Shown here one piece after another: positions 35,004-43,267 of a stretch of DNA of 64,000 nt. Source of the DNA: Pelomonas sp. Root1217. Its GTDB lineage: Bacteria; Pseudomonadota; Gammaproteobacteria; Burkholderiales; Burkholderiaceae_C. Both the position numbers and the translations under genes were made by a program. The stretch lies in contig NZ_LMDC01000023.1 in NCBI RefSeq assembly GCF_001425705.1, positions 535,079 to 599,078 on the forward strand, given 5' to 3'. Position 1 is the stretch's first letter, and each line of letters opens with the position of its first letter. Below the pieces are notes generated by a model. The model made no database searches and was not told the DNA's origin. It saw nothing but the letters and a program-made list of their open reading frames with translations.

Positions 35004-35885
35004 GCGGGCAGCGTCGATAAAGGCGCGCAGCTTGGGCGCCAGCGCTGCACGCTGCGGGAAGTAGAGAAAGAGGCCGGGCTCCTCGAAGGCCGACTCGGGC
35101 AGCAGTTGCTGCAGCCGGCCGCTGCGCAGTTCCTCGCGCACCAGGGGCTCGAAGATGTAGGCGATGCCAACGCCAGCCAGGGCCAAGTCGCGCGCGAAAC
35201 TGGCGTCGGTGACGACGACGCTGCCCGTCGTGCGTACGGCCACCGCGTCGCCGGCCTCGCGCAGCTCCCAGTCATAAAGGCTGCCGGCCGCAAGCAGCCT
35301 AAAGCCGATGCAGTTGTGCGCCGCCAGCTCGGCCACACGGGACGGCGCGCCGCGGCGGGCGAGGTAGTCCGGCGAGGCGACGAGGATGGCCTTGAACGGC
35401 GGCGTCAGGCGCACGCTGACCATGTCCTGCTGCACCTGCTCGCCCAGGCGGATGCCGGCGTCAAAACCCAGGGCGACGATGTCGACCAAGGCGTCGTTGT
35501 CATGCACCTCCACGGTCAGCCGCGGATGGGCCAGGGCTAAGCGCCCAAGCAGGGCCGGCAGCACCATCTGAGAGGCCACGCGCGAGGAATTCAACTTCAG
35601 CACGCCGCTGACTTCGCCACGCGCAGCGCTCAGGCCCTCGACGGCCGCGCCGATGTCCTCGAGCGCCGGCCCGACGCTGGCCAGGAAGCGCTGGCCCGCC
35701 TCCGTCAACGCCACGCTGCGCGTCGTGCGCGCGAACAGCGGCTCGCCGAGTGCGTCCTCCACCACGCGCACCGCATGGCTGACGGCGGAGGCGCTCATCC
35801 CCAGCGCCTGAGCCGCCGCTGCAAAGCCGCGCTTGTCGGCCACGGCAACGACGATGGGCAGATGGGCCAGCAGCTCGCGGTTCAT
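34992..35885 (-). CDS. LysR-family transcriptional regulator
   Basis: A 297-residue regulator with an N-terminal winged helix (residues 5-63; GFAAAAQALGMSASAVSHAVRVVE) and a two-lobed effector domain (about 88-295). It is divergent from an SDR oxidoreductase with 105 bases between the starts, the classic layout in which a LysR protein controls the neighbour. A perfect CGCATG-ACC-CATGCG repeat lies 14 bases upstream of its start. Confidence 0.94.
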   Translation of the reverse strand: MNRELLAHLPIVVAVADKRGFAAAAQALGMSASAVSHAVRVVEDALGEPLFARTTRSVALTEAGQRFLASVGPALEDIGAAVEGLSAARGEVSGVLKLNSSRVASQMVLPALLGRLALAHPRLTVEVHDNDALVDIVALGFDAGIRLGEQVQQDMVSVRLTPPFKAILVASPDYLARRGAPSRVAELAAHNCIGFRLLAAGSLYDWELREAGDAVAVRTTGSVVVTDASFARDLALAGVGIAYIFEPLVREELRSGRLQQLLPESAFEEPGLFLYFPQRAALAPKLRAFIDAARSGG

Positions 35886-35898
35886 TCATGAACCATAT

Positions 35899-35913
35899 CG
35901 CATGACCCATGCG
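35899..35913. promoter_or_regulatory. Inverted repeat in the LysR/SDR intergenic region
   Basis: CGCATG and CATGCG form perfect 6-base arms around ACC, close to the LysR start codon. It is a candidate LysR binding site, although it does not strictly show the T-N11-A pattern. Confidence 0.45.
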
Positions 35914-35990
35914 GTCCAGGCGCCTTTATCCGATCACATCGTTTCAAGACACTGGACTCCGTCGCAACCCACCACCCCACGGAGCCCACC

Positions 35991-36851
35991 ATGACCACAG
36001 CCACCAACACCCGCCCCACCTGGTTCATCACCGGCGCCTCGTCCGGCTTTGGCCTGTCCTTCGCCAAGTACGCCTTGGCCCAGGGCTACAACGTCGTCGC
36101 CACGGCCCGCCAGCCGGCCAAGCTGGCCGCCCTGGCCGAGAGCAACCCCGAGCGCGTTCTCGTGCTGCCGCTGGACGTGACCGCCGCCGGTGACGCCGAG
36201 CGGGCCACGGCTGCCGCCCTGGCCCAATTCGGCCGCATCGACGTGCTGGTCAACAACGCCGGCTACGGCATCGTCGGCGCCGTCGAGGAGACGCCTGACG
36301 CCGAGCTGCGCGCGCAGATGGAAACCAACTTCTTCGGCGCCGTCGCCGTGACCCGCGCCGTGCTGCCGGCCATGCGCGAGCGGCGCAGCGGCGCCATCGT
36401 CAACCTGTCCAGCATGGGCGGCCAGATGTCCTTTGGCGGCTTCGGCGCCTACTCAGCCTCCAAGTTCGCGCTGGAAGGCCTGTCCGAAGCCCTGGCCCAG
36501 GAAGTCGCGCCCTTCGGCATCAAGGTCCTCATCGTCGAACCCGGCGCCTTCCGCACCGGCTTTGCCGGCGCCGACGTGCTGCGCCAGATGCCGGTGCTGG
36601 CGGCCTACGACGAGATCGTCGGCGGCACGCGCAGCTTTGCCAAGGGCATGGATGGGACGCAGGCCGGTGACCCGGACAAGGCGGCCGCCGCGATGGACAA
36701 GGCGCTGAAGGCGGAGGTCACGCCGTTGCGGCTGCAGCTGGGGGCGGATGCGATTGACGCGGTGCGGGCGCACAGCGAGCTGTTGTTGAGGGATCTGGCG
36801 GCGTGGGAGGGGGTGGGGCGGGCGACGGCAGTGGACGAAAAAGCCCGGTGA
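35991..36851 (+). CDS. Short-chain dehydrogenase/reductase
   Basis: A 286-residue classical SDR. The cofactor loop is TGASSGFG (residues 14-21), NNAG is at 88-91, and the catalytic residues are S140/S141, Y154 and K158 in GAYSASKFALEG. An arginine after the second strand (ATAR) favours NADP(H). The substrate is unknown. It is divergent from the LysR regulator, which probably controls it. Confidence 0.94.
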   Translation: MTTATNTRPTWFITGASSGFGLSFAKYALAQGYNVVATARQPAKLAALAESNPERVLVLPLDVTAAGDAERATAAALAQFGRIDVLVNNAGYGIVGAVEETPDAELRAQMETNFFGAVAVTRAVLPAMRERRSGAIVNLSSMGGQMSFGGFGAYSASKFALEGLSEALAQEVAPFGIKVLIVEPGAFRTGFAGADVLRQMPVLAAYDEIVGGTRSFAKGMDGTQAGDPDKAAAAMDKALKAEVTPLRLQLGADAIDAVRAHSELLLRDLAAWEGVGRATAVDEKAR

Positions 36852-36922
36852 GCTTTTCCGCTCAATGTCTAAAGGCTTCAGCCAGTATGCATGGCGCCAT
36901 CTTTCCTCAGGGCGAATCAAGC

Positions 36923-37378
36923 TCAGACGAGACGGAAATCATCATGACCAAGCCAGTAGTCCATGAGGTTGGGGCTGATGACGTCAGTGCCTAAAGAAGT
37001 TTGCACCCGGCCGTCAGCCCCCTCATACGTAAGAACCGCTGGATTGCCGGTGACGCGGGTCAACGCGCCACCGAGTTCAATCCAGCCATCGAACATGCGC
37101 GAGAGCTTGGAAGACAGAACGCCAAGCATGATGTGGTTGATTTTCGATCCGCAATATGTGCCAAGCTGCAGCGCCCCGCCGGGGCGCCACCCTTGAATGA
37201 CGAGTTCAGTTTCCTCGTCTTCGAGCTCGCGGAATTCAAAGTCGAACGGCTGTCCGCAGATCCAGAAGTCGTTCTCGGGTGCTCCATCAGAGAGACCGTG
37301 AATGAAGGCGATGACGCGTTCCTTGTCTGCATCGGAGAAGGAGCGCGGTGTAAGCACCGTCACGGTATAGCTCGACAT
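36923..37378 (-). CDS. Hypothetical protein, possible DUF6368/immunity-type
   Basis: A 151-residue acidic soluble protein with no signal peptide or membrane helix. It begins MSSYTVTVLTPRSFSD and has a Trp-rich middle (NDFWICGQPFDFEF, MFDGWIELGGALTRV) and ends MDYWLGHDDFRLV. The FDGWIELGGAL segment resembles what I remember of DUF6368, a family of small proteins; this is a weak match from memory. The gene and its flanks are clearly less GC-rich than their neighbours, which suggests transfer. No toxin gene adjoins it. Confidence 0.6.
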   Translation of the reverse strand: MSSYTVTVLTPRSFSDADKERVIAFIHGLSDGAPENDFWICGQPFDFEFRELEDEETELVIQGWRPGGALQLGTYCGSKINHIMLGVLSSKLSRMFDGWIELGGALTRVTGNPAVLTYEGADGRVQTSLGTDVISPNLMDYWLGHDDFRLV

Positions 37379-37438
37379 AGAGTCCTAAAAACTTCTCGGT
37401 TCGAAACGGTCTGCGCTGCTGAAGCGCGTCGGCGCAAA

Positions 37439-38917
37439 TCAATCTACCAACACCTGTCTCACCGCCCTATCCCACTCCGCCAACCGCGCCCCCGCCTCAT
37501 CCCGCGACATGCGCGGCTCGAAGGCGCGGTCGAGTTGCCAAATGGCGCCGATCTGTTCGGCGGACTCATAGACGCCGGTGCCCAGGCCGGCCAGCAGCGC
37601 GGCACCCAAGGCCGTCGTCTCGATGACCTTGGGCCGGAGCACCGGAATGCCCAGCAGATCAGCCTGGAACTGCATCAACAGATCGTTGGCCGACGCACCG
37701 CCGTCCACGCGCAGTTCGGTCAGGCGCTCGCTGGCGCCGACATCGGCATTCATCGCGGTCAGCACCGCCGCGCTCTGGAAGGCAATGCTCTCGAGCGCCG
37801 CGCGGGCGATGTGGGCCTGGGTCGTGCCGCGCGTGAGACCGAGCAACGCGCCGCGCGCATCGGGCCGCCAGTAGGGCGCGCCGAGGCCCGCGAACGCCGG
37901 CACGAACACGACGCCACCCGCGTCCGGCACGCTGCTCGCGAGCGCCTGCACTTCGCCGCTGCCGCCAATCGCGCGCAGGCCGTCGCGCAGCCATTGCACG
38001 ACGGCGCCGCCGACAAAGACGCTGCCTTCCAGCGCGTATTGCGCGGTGGCGTCGACCTGGGCGGCGCGCGTCGTGATGAGTCCCTGCGTGGAGGTGCGCG
38101 CCTGCGTGCCGGTATGCATCAGCAGGAAGCAGCCGGTGCCATAGGTGTTCTTGGCCTGGCCGGGTCGCAGCGCGGCCTGGCCGAACAGTGCCGCCTGCTG
38201 GTCACCGGCAATGCCGGCGATCGGCACGCCGAACTCGGTGGCCTGGCCAAAGACGCCGGCTGAAGGCTTCACCTCGGGCAAGAGGCTGCGCGGGATGTCG
38301 AAGGCCGCCAGCAGCTCGTCGCTCCAGTCGCCGCGGAGGATGTCGTAGATCAGCGTGCGCGAGGCATTGCTGGCGTCGGTGGCGTGGACGTTGCCCCCCT
38401 TTCCGTCATCCGTCAGCTTCCACAGCAGCCAGCTGTCGATCGTGCCGAAGGCCAGCTCACCGCGCGCCGCGCGTTCACGCGCGCCCGGCACGTTGTCCAA
38501 CAGCCAGCGCAGCTTGGTGGCCGAGAAATACGGGTCGAGCACCAGGCCGGTCAGCTCGCGCACGCGCGGCTCCAGGCCCTGGGACTTCAACTGTTCGCAG
38601 AATGCCGCCGTGCGGCGGTCCTGCCAGACCAGGGCCTTGTGCAGGGGCTTGCCAGTCTTGCGGTCCCACAGCACGACGGTCTCACGCTGGTTGGTGATGC
38701 CGATCGCCGCGACCTTCACACCCGCCTTGGCCACGGCCTCGCGGGCGCATTCGACCTGGTGGGTCCAGATCTCCTCGGCGTCATGTTCCACCCAGCCCGG
38801 CTGGGGAAAGTGCTGGGGCAGTTCGCGCTGCGCCGAGGCGAGCAGTCGGCCGTCGCGGCCAAAAACCACGGCACGCGAACTGGAGGTTCCCTGGTCCAGC
38901 GCAAGCAAGGCGTCCAT
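37439..38917 (-). CDS. glpK: Glycerol kinase
   Basis: A 492-residue cytoplasmic kinase that makes glycerol 3-phosphate from glycerol and ATP. FGGY-family hallmarks are [16 protein letters not shown] at the start, [33 protein letters not shown] and [20 protein letters not shown] (read in parts). I chose the ATG at 38917 because AAGGGA lies at the right distance; an in-frame ATG two codons earlier is possible. It is divergent from glpD, with which it forms the glycerol pathway. No glpF or glpR gene is in the window. Confidence 0.97.
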   Translation of the reverse strand: MDALLALDQGTSSSRAVVFGRDGRLLASAQRELPQHFPQPGWVEHDAEEIWTHQVECAREAVAKAGVKVAAIGITNQRETVVLWDRKTGKPLHKALVWQDRRTAAFCEQLKSQGLEPRVRELTGLVLDPYFSATKLRWLLDNVPGARERAARGELAFGTIDSWLLWKLTDDGKGGNVHATDASNASRTLIYDILRGDWSDELLAAFDIPRSLLPEVKPSAGVFGQATEFGVPIAGIAGDQQAALFGQAALRPGQAKNTYGTGCFLLMHTGTQARTSTQGLITTRAAQVDATAQYALEGSVFVGGAVVQWLRDGLRAIGGSGEVQALASSVPDAGGVVFVPAFAGLGAPYWRPDARGALLGLTRGTTQAHIARAALESIAFQSAAVLTAMNADVGASERLTELRVDGGASANDLLMQFQADLLGIPVLRPKVIETTALGAALLAGLGTGVYESAEQIGAIWQLDRAFEPRMSRDEAGARLAEWDRAVRQVLVD

Positions 38918-38939
38918 CACCATCCCTTAGAGTGAGTGC

Positions 38940-40424
38940 ATGGTGGACGATTTTGACGTGGTGGTGGTGGGAGGCGGCATCAACGGCACAGGCCTCGCGC
39001 GCGACCTGGCCGGCCGCGGCTGGCGCGTGCTGCTGGCCGAGCGCGATGACCTGGCCTCGCACACCTCGTCGGCGTCCACCAAGCTCGTGCATGGCGGGCT
39101 GCGTTATCTGGAGACTTACGACTTCTCCTTGGTTCGCAAGGCGCTGCAGGAACGCGAGGTACTGCTGAAGAGCGCGCCTCATCTGATCCAGCCGCTGCGC
39201 TTCGTGCTGCCGCATGCGCCGCATCTGCGCCCGGCCTGGATGATCCGCATCGGCCTCTTCCTCTACGACCACCTGGCCCGCCGCGAGCTGCTGCCGGGCT
39301 CGCACGGCCTGCGGCTGGCGGGCAGCGTCTATGGCGCGCCGCTCAAGCCGGAATTCACGCGCGGCTTTGTCTATTCCGACGGTTGGGTCGACGACGCCCG
39401 CCTCGTCGTATTGAACGCCCAGGACGCGAAAGCCCGCGGCGCCGAGGTGCTGACGCGTTGCGCGGTGACCCAGGCCGTGCGCGGCACGGACGGCTGGCAG
39501 GTGACGCTGCAGAACGGCCGCCGGCTGCGAGCCCGTGCCCTGGTCAACGCCGCCGGCCCCTGGGCCGAACGCTTCCTGTGCGACCACACGCGCAACGCCG
39601 CCGGCCAGCCTCTGCCGTCGCGCGGGCTGCGCCTCGTCAAGGGCAGCCACATCGTCGTGAACCAGCGCTTCACGCACGACCACGCCTACATCTTCCAGAA
39701 CGCGGATGGCCGCATCATCTTTGCGATCCCCTACCAGGAGCGCTTCACGCTGATCGGCACGACCGATGTCGAGCTGCCCGAGCATGAGGACCCACCGGCG
39801 CGCGCCACGATCGCCGAAGACGAGATCGCCTACCTCTGCGAGCAGGCCAGCCGCTACCTGGCCCAGCCCGTGCAACCGGCCGACGTGCTGTGGACCTATG
39901 CCGGCGTGCGCCCGCTGCTGGACGAAGGCGGCTCGGCCTCGGCCGTCACGCGCGACTACCTCCTGGAGGCCGACGCGGACGGTGGCGCGCCGCTGCTCAA
40001 TGTCTGGGGCGGCAAGCTGACGACCTATCGCAAGTTGGCCGAGGACGGCGCGACGCAGATTGGCGAACTGCTTGGCGATGCGCGCAAGGCCTGGACTGCC
40101 GGCACCACGCTGCCGGGCGGCGACCTCGGCTCACATGGCGTCAACATTGAAGCCTTTGCCGCTGAGCTGCAGGCCGCGCACCAGGGGCGGCCCGGCGTGC
40201 GCCGCATCGCCCGCGCCTATGGCAGCAAAGCTCGCGAGCTGCTGGCCGCCCCGACGGGCACCGAGATCGCACCCGGCCTGTTCGAGTCCGAACTGCACCA
40301 TCTGGTGGAGGGCGAATGGGCCACCAACGCCGAGGATGTGCTGTGGCGGCGCAGCAAGCTCGGCCTGCACTGCACCGCTGAACAGCGCGACGCCGTGGCC
40401 AACTGGTTCAAGGCCGGGGCCTGA
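38940..40424 (+). CDS. glpD: Aerobic glycerol-3-phosphate dehydrogenase
   Basis: A 494-residue FAD enzyme of the inner-membrane surface that oxidises glycerol 3-phosphate to dihydroxyacetone phosphate and feeds electrons to quinone. The dinucleotide-binding motif GGGINGTGLARDLAGRG opens the protein; STKLVHGGLRYLE and YSDGWVDDARLVVLNA are family segments, and the C-terminal DAO_C region (about 385-490) is present. It is divergent from glpK with only 22 bases between start codons, so the two promoters must lie within or across the partner's coding region. Confidence 0.96.
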   Translation: MVDDFDVVVVGGGINGTGLARDLAGRGWRVLLAERDDLASHTSSASTKLVHGGLRYLETYDFSLVRKALQEREVLLKSAPHLIQPLRFVLPHAPHLRPAWMIRIGLFLYDHLARRELLPGSHGLRLAGSVYGAPLKPEFTRGFVYSDGWVDDARLVVLNAQDAKARGAEVLTRCAVTQAVRGTDGWQVTLQNGRRLRARALVNAAGPWAERFLCDHTRNAAGQPLPSRGLRLVKGSHIVVNQRFTHDHAYIFQNADGRIIFAIPYQERFTLIGTTDVELPEHEDPPARATIAEDEIAYLCEQASRYLAQPVQPADVLWTYAGVRPLLDEGGSASAVTRDYLLEADADGGAPLLNVWGGKLTTYRKLAEDGATQIGELLGDARKAWTAGTTLPGGDLGSHGVNIEAFAAELQAAHQGRPGVRRIARAYGSKARELLAAPTGTEIAPGLFESELHHLVEGEWATNAEDVLWRRSKLGLHCTAEQRDAVANWFKAGA

Positions 40425-40465
40425 CGCCAAGGCCCCTGGCGCCGCCGTGCGTCGGGGCATGGGTG

Positions 40466-41446
40466 ATGATGCCGGCCATGCTGTTTGGTCTGTTGTTCGC
40501 CCTCGCTGCCGGGCTGATGTGGGGACTGGTGTTCGTCGCGCCCGTGATGTTGCCGGGCTATGCGCCCGCCTTGCTGACGGTGGGCCGCTACCTGGCCTTC
40601 GGGCTGATCGCGCTGCCGCTGGCCCTGGTCCTGGACCGGCGCGCGCTGCGTGATCTGCACCGGGCCGATTGGTGGGAGGCAGCCCAGCTGAGCCTGGTTG
40701 GCAACTTCCTGTATTACCTGTGCCTGTCGGCCGCCATCCAGCGCGCCGGCGCGCCGTTGCCGACCATGATCATTGGCACGCTGCCGGTCGTCATCGCCAT
40801 CTGCGCCAACCACCGCAATCGCGTGCGTGACGGCCATCTGCCGTGGGCCAGGCTGGCGCCATCGCTGCTGCTGATTGCCGCGGGCCTGGCGTGCGTGAAC
40901 CGCGACGAGCTGGCCGTGCTGCAGGCCGAGGCCGGCGACCCGCGCCGCTATGCCGAGGGCGCGCTGCTGGCCATCGCTGCCGTGGCCTGCTGGACCTGGT
41001 ATCCCATCCGCAATGCAGACTGGCTGCGCGCCCACGCCGACCGCAGCCCGCGGGTATGGGCGACGGCGCAGGGCTTGGTCACGCTGCCGATGGCGCTGAT
41101 GGGCGTGCTGCTCCTCGCCCTCATTCATCTGACGGCACCGGGCACGCTGATTCCCGCGGACTACGCCTTTCCGCTCGGAGACAGGCCACTGGCCTACGTG
41201 GGCCTGATGGCGGCCATCGGCCTGTGCTCATCCTGGCTGGGCACGCTGTGCTGGAACGAGGCCAGCCAGCGTCTGCCGACCTCGCTGTCGGGCCAGCTCA
41301 TCGTCTTCGAGACCTTGGCCGCGCTGGCCTACGCGTTTGCGTGGAAGCAGCGCATGCCGCCGCCAGCGACCCTGGCCGGCGTGGCCTTGCTGATCGCCGG
41401 CGTGATCTGGGCACTGCGCATCAAGCCGGTGAAGCACGCGGCCTGA
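40466..41446 (+). CDS. EamA/DMT-family transporter
   Basis: About 326 residues with ten hydrophobic helices in two EamA repeats (about 5-140 and 160-320; LFALAAGLMWGLVFVAP and SSWLGTLCWNEASQRLP are typical). Members export or import amino acids, nucleotides or other metabolites; the substrate is not predictable here. Several start codons are possible (GTG 40463, ATG 40466, 40469, 40478) and no ribosome site decides. It follows glpD by about 40 bases and may be cotranscribed. Confidence 0.9.
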   Translation: MMPAMLFGLLFALAAGLMWGLVFVAPVMLPGYAPALLTVGRYLAFGLIALPLALVLDRRALRDLHRADWWEAAQLSLVGNFLYYLCLSAAIQRAGAPLPTMIIGTLPVVIAICANHRNRVRDGHLPWARLAPSLLLIAAGLACVNRDELAVLQAEAGDPRRYAEGALLAIAAVACWTWYPIRNADWLRAHADRSPRVWATAQGLVTLPMALMGVLLLALIHLTAPGTLIPADYAFPLGDRPLAYVGLMAAIGLCSSWLGTLCWNEASQRLPTSLSGQLIVFETLAALAYAFAWKQRMPPPATLAGVALLIAGVIWALRIKPVKHAA

Positions 41447-41468
41447 TCGCGCCGCCATGGCGCAAGGT

Positions 41469-42233
41469 TCAGGCCGCGAAGACCTCGAACACGCGCTGGC
41501 CATCGAAGCCATCAGCCTCGCCGCGTTTCATATGGCCGCGCGCATTGCTGATGACGCGCGTGTCGCCGATGCGGTAATCGTGGCGGCAGTGGAGGTGGCC
41601 GTGCACCCAGAGCTGCGCGCCAGGCAGCAACTCCTCATCGTTGTTGCAGAAGCTGGCCGTGCCGGGCTGGCGGCCATAGCGCGGGTCGGCGCTCTTCAGG
41701 CTGGGTGCGAAGTGGGTGACGGCCACGGTCGCGTCCCAGTCACCTTCGCGTGCGAGTTCGTCCGCGAGCCAGGCGCGGCTTTCCAGCGCCAGTTCGCGCA
41801 CGGCCTCCACGCCGAAGACCTCGCCGTGGCGCGTAGCCTGCATGACGTTCTGGAAATAGCCACCGGCGCGCATCGCGCGATCACGGCCGGCGGGCCCGAA
41901 GGCGTCGAAGTCGCACCAGCGCGTGCAGCCGATGAAGCGCACGCGCCGGCCCTGGGCATCGGTCATGACGATGGATTCGTCGTCCAGCATCTGCAAGCCG
42001 ACGGCCTTGACGTGAGCGCGCAGCGCCTCGCGCCCCTCGTCCACGTCACGGCGGTCGTATTCATGGTTGCCCGGCACGAAGAGCACTGGCACCGGCCAGC
42101 CGCGGAAGAGCTCGAAGCTGCGCCAGGTGGTGTCGATGTCGCCGGCGAGGATCAGCAGTTCGGCGTTGGGCGCCGGCGTGGGGATGTAGCTCTCGGTCTC
42201 CAGATGAAGGTCCGAAAGCAATTGCAACCTCAT
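41469..42233 (-). CDS. Calcineurin-like metallophosphoesterase
   Basis: A 254-residue phosphoesterase. The metal-binding motifs are in order: SDLHLE near the start, LAGDID, VPGNHEYD, VTHFAPS and WVHGHLHCRHDYRIG. It has no signal peptide, so it acts in the cytoplasm, on an unknown phosphodiester or phosphomonoester. It is separated by 54 bases from the YecA-like gene on the same strand. Confidence 0.94.
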   Translation of the reverse strand: MRLQLLSDLHLETESYIPTPAPNAELLILAGDIDTTWRSFELFRGWPVPVLFVPGNHEYDRRDVDEGREALRAHVKAVGLQMLDDESIVMTDAQGRRVRFIGCTRWCDFDAFGPAGRDRAMRAGGYFQNVMQATRHGEVFGVEAVRELALESRAWLADELAREGDWDATVAVTHFAPSLKSADPRYGRQPGTASFCNNDEELLPGAQLWVHGHLHCRHDYRIGDTRVISNARGHMKRGEADGFDGQRVFEVFAA

Positions 42234-42287
42234 GTCAGTTGAGGACAGAGTTCGGTGCCACGCACCTTCGGTCTGTCCCGCAAATCA

Positions 42288-43049
42288 TCAATTGGCACCG
42301 TGGCACTGCTTGTACTTGCGCCCCGAGCCGCAGGGGCAGGGATCGTTGCGCCCGACCTTGGGCGTGTCGCGCTTGATGGTGTCCACGCGGTAGCGCTCGG
42401 CCTCGGTCAGATCGGCCAGGTCGGCCACCGTCACCACCAGCTCCTCGATCGCATCGTCCAGGTCCTTCAGCGGATGCTCGCGGTTCAGCGTCTCGACGAC
42501 TTCCTTTTCCTCGGCGGTCTCGGCCGGCAGATGGCGGTACAGGCGCGCGAGCGCGGCGGACACCGCGTCGTCGGGCATGTCGGCCAGTTCGGGGAAGCAC
42601 AAGGCCGCGTGCTGGAAGCCCGCAACCCAGGGCATCAGCGCACGCGACAAGGACCCGAGGGCGTCGTAGCTGGCGCGGGCCGAGCGTTCTTCGTCGCTGG
42701 CGTCTTCGGGCAGCGGGTCGGGCTCTTGCTCCTCGTCGACTTCCAGGATGACGGGGTCGAACCAGCCGTCCTCGACCAGGCCGCGGTTCAGCGCGGCATG
42801 GCGGCGTTCGACGAGCTGGGTCAGCTTGTCCAGCCAGCCGGCGTCCACCGTCTCGGGCAGCAGGCCGCCGTCGTAGTCAAAGATGTTGGGCAGCCACTCG
42901 TCGGCCTCGATGAGGCGGGGCTGCACGATGACGCCGCACAGATAGCCGTCCAGCATGGAAGCGTCCAGTGGCTGCAGCGGCTCGGGCGTGGCGGCGAGGA
43001 GTTCGTCGAGTTCGGCGAACTCGGCGTCGGTGAGGTCTTGGGTGCTCAT
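42288..43049 (-). CDS. YecA/UPF0149-family protein with SEC-C zinc motif
   Basis: A 253-residue soluble protein. Residues 5-215 are the UPF0149/YecA helical domain ([36 protein letters not shown]) and the last 21 residues are a SEC-C zinc-binding motif, [17 protein letters not shown], as found at the end of SecA and in AscA/YecA, which contact ribosomes or secretory proteins. The start at 43049 is the first ATG that fits the family N-terminus. Confidence 0.92.
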   Translation of the reverse strand: MSTQDLTDAEFAELDELLAATPEPLQPLDASMLDGYLCGVIVQPRLIEADEWLPNIFDYDGGLLPETVDAGWLDKLTQLVERRHAALNRGLVEDGWFDPVILEVDEEQEPDPLPEDASDEERSARASYDALGSLSRALMPWVAGFQHAALCFPELADMPDDAVSAALARLYRHLPAETAEEKEVVETLNREHPLKDLDDAIEELVVTVADLADLTEAERYRVDTIKRDTPKVGRNDPCPCGSGRKYKQCHGAN

Positions 43050-43128
43050 GGGCGCGGATTGTCGGGGTTTGCCCCCCTCGGGCAAGCCCGCGCGCCGAAA
43101 ACGTTCGACCCCCTAGAACCGCAATGGA

Positions 43129-43142
43129 TGTCATCGATGTCA
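43129..43142. promoter_or_regulatory. LacI-type operator 1 of the trehalose operon
   Basis: TGTCATCGATGTCA is a near-palindrome with a central CG. It matches, at 13 of 14 positions, the reverse complement of the site at 43172-43185. The centres of the two sites are 43 bases apart, about four helical turns, so two bound dimers would sit on the same face of the DNA. Confidence 0.7.
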
Positions 43143-43155
43143 GGGACGCGCCACA

Positions 43156-43185
43156 TTGGTAAAAACCCAAATGACATCGATAACA
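43156..43185 (+). promoter_or_regulatory. Promoter with overlapping LacI-type operator 2
   Basis: A -35-like TTGGTA (43156-43161), a 17-base spacer and a -10-like GATAAC (43179-43184) precede the TonB-dependent receptor gene. The operator TGACATCGATAACA (43172-43185) covers the -10, so bound repressor would block RNA polymerase directly. No other good promoter is visible in the 218-base gap. Confidence 0.6.
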
Positions 43186-43267
43186 TTTGCCATCAAAGTC
43201 CAGCCCATCGAAAGTTGCGACGGCCGCGCTTGCTTTCGGGACACACAACAACCATCGGAGACCATCC

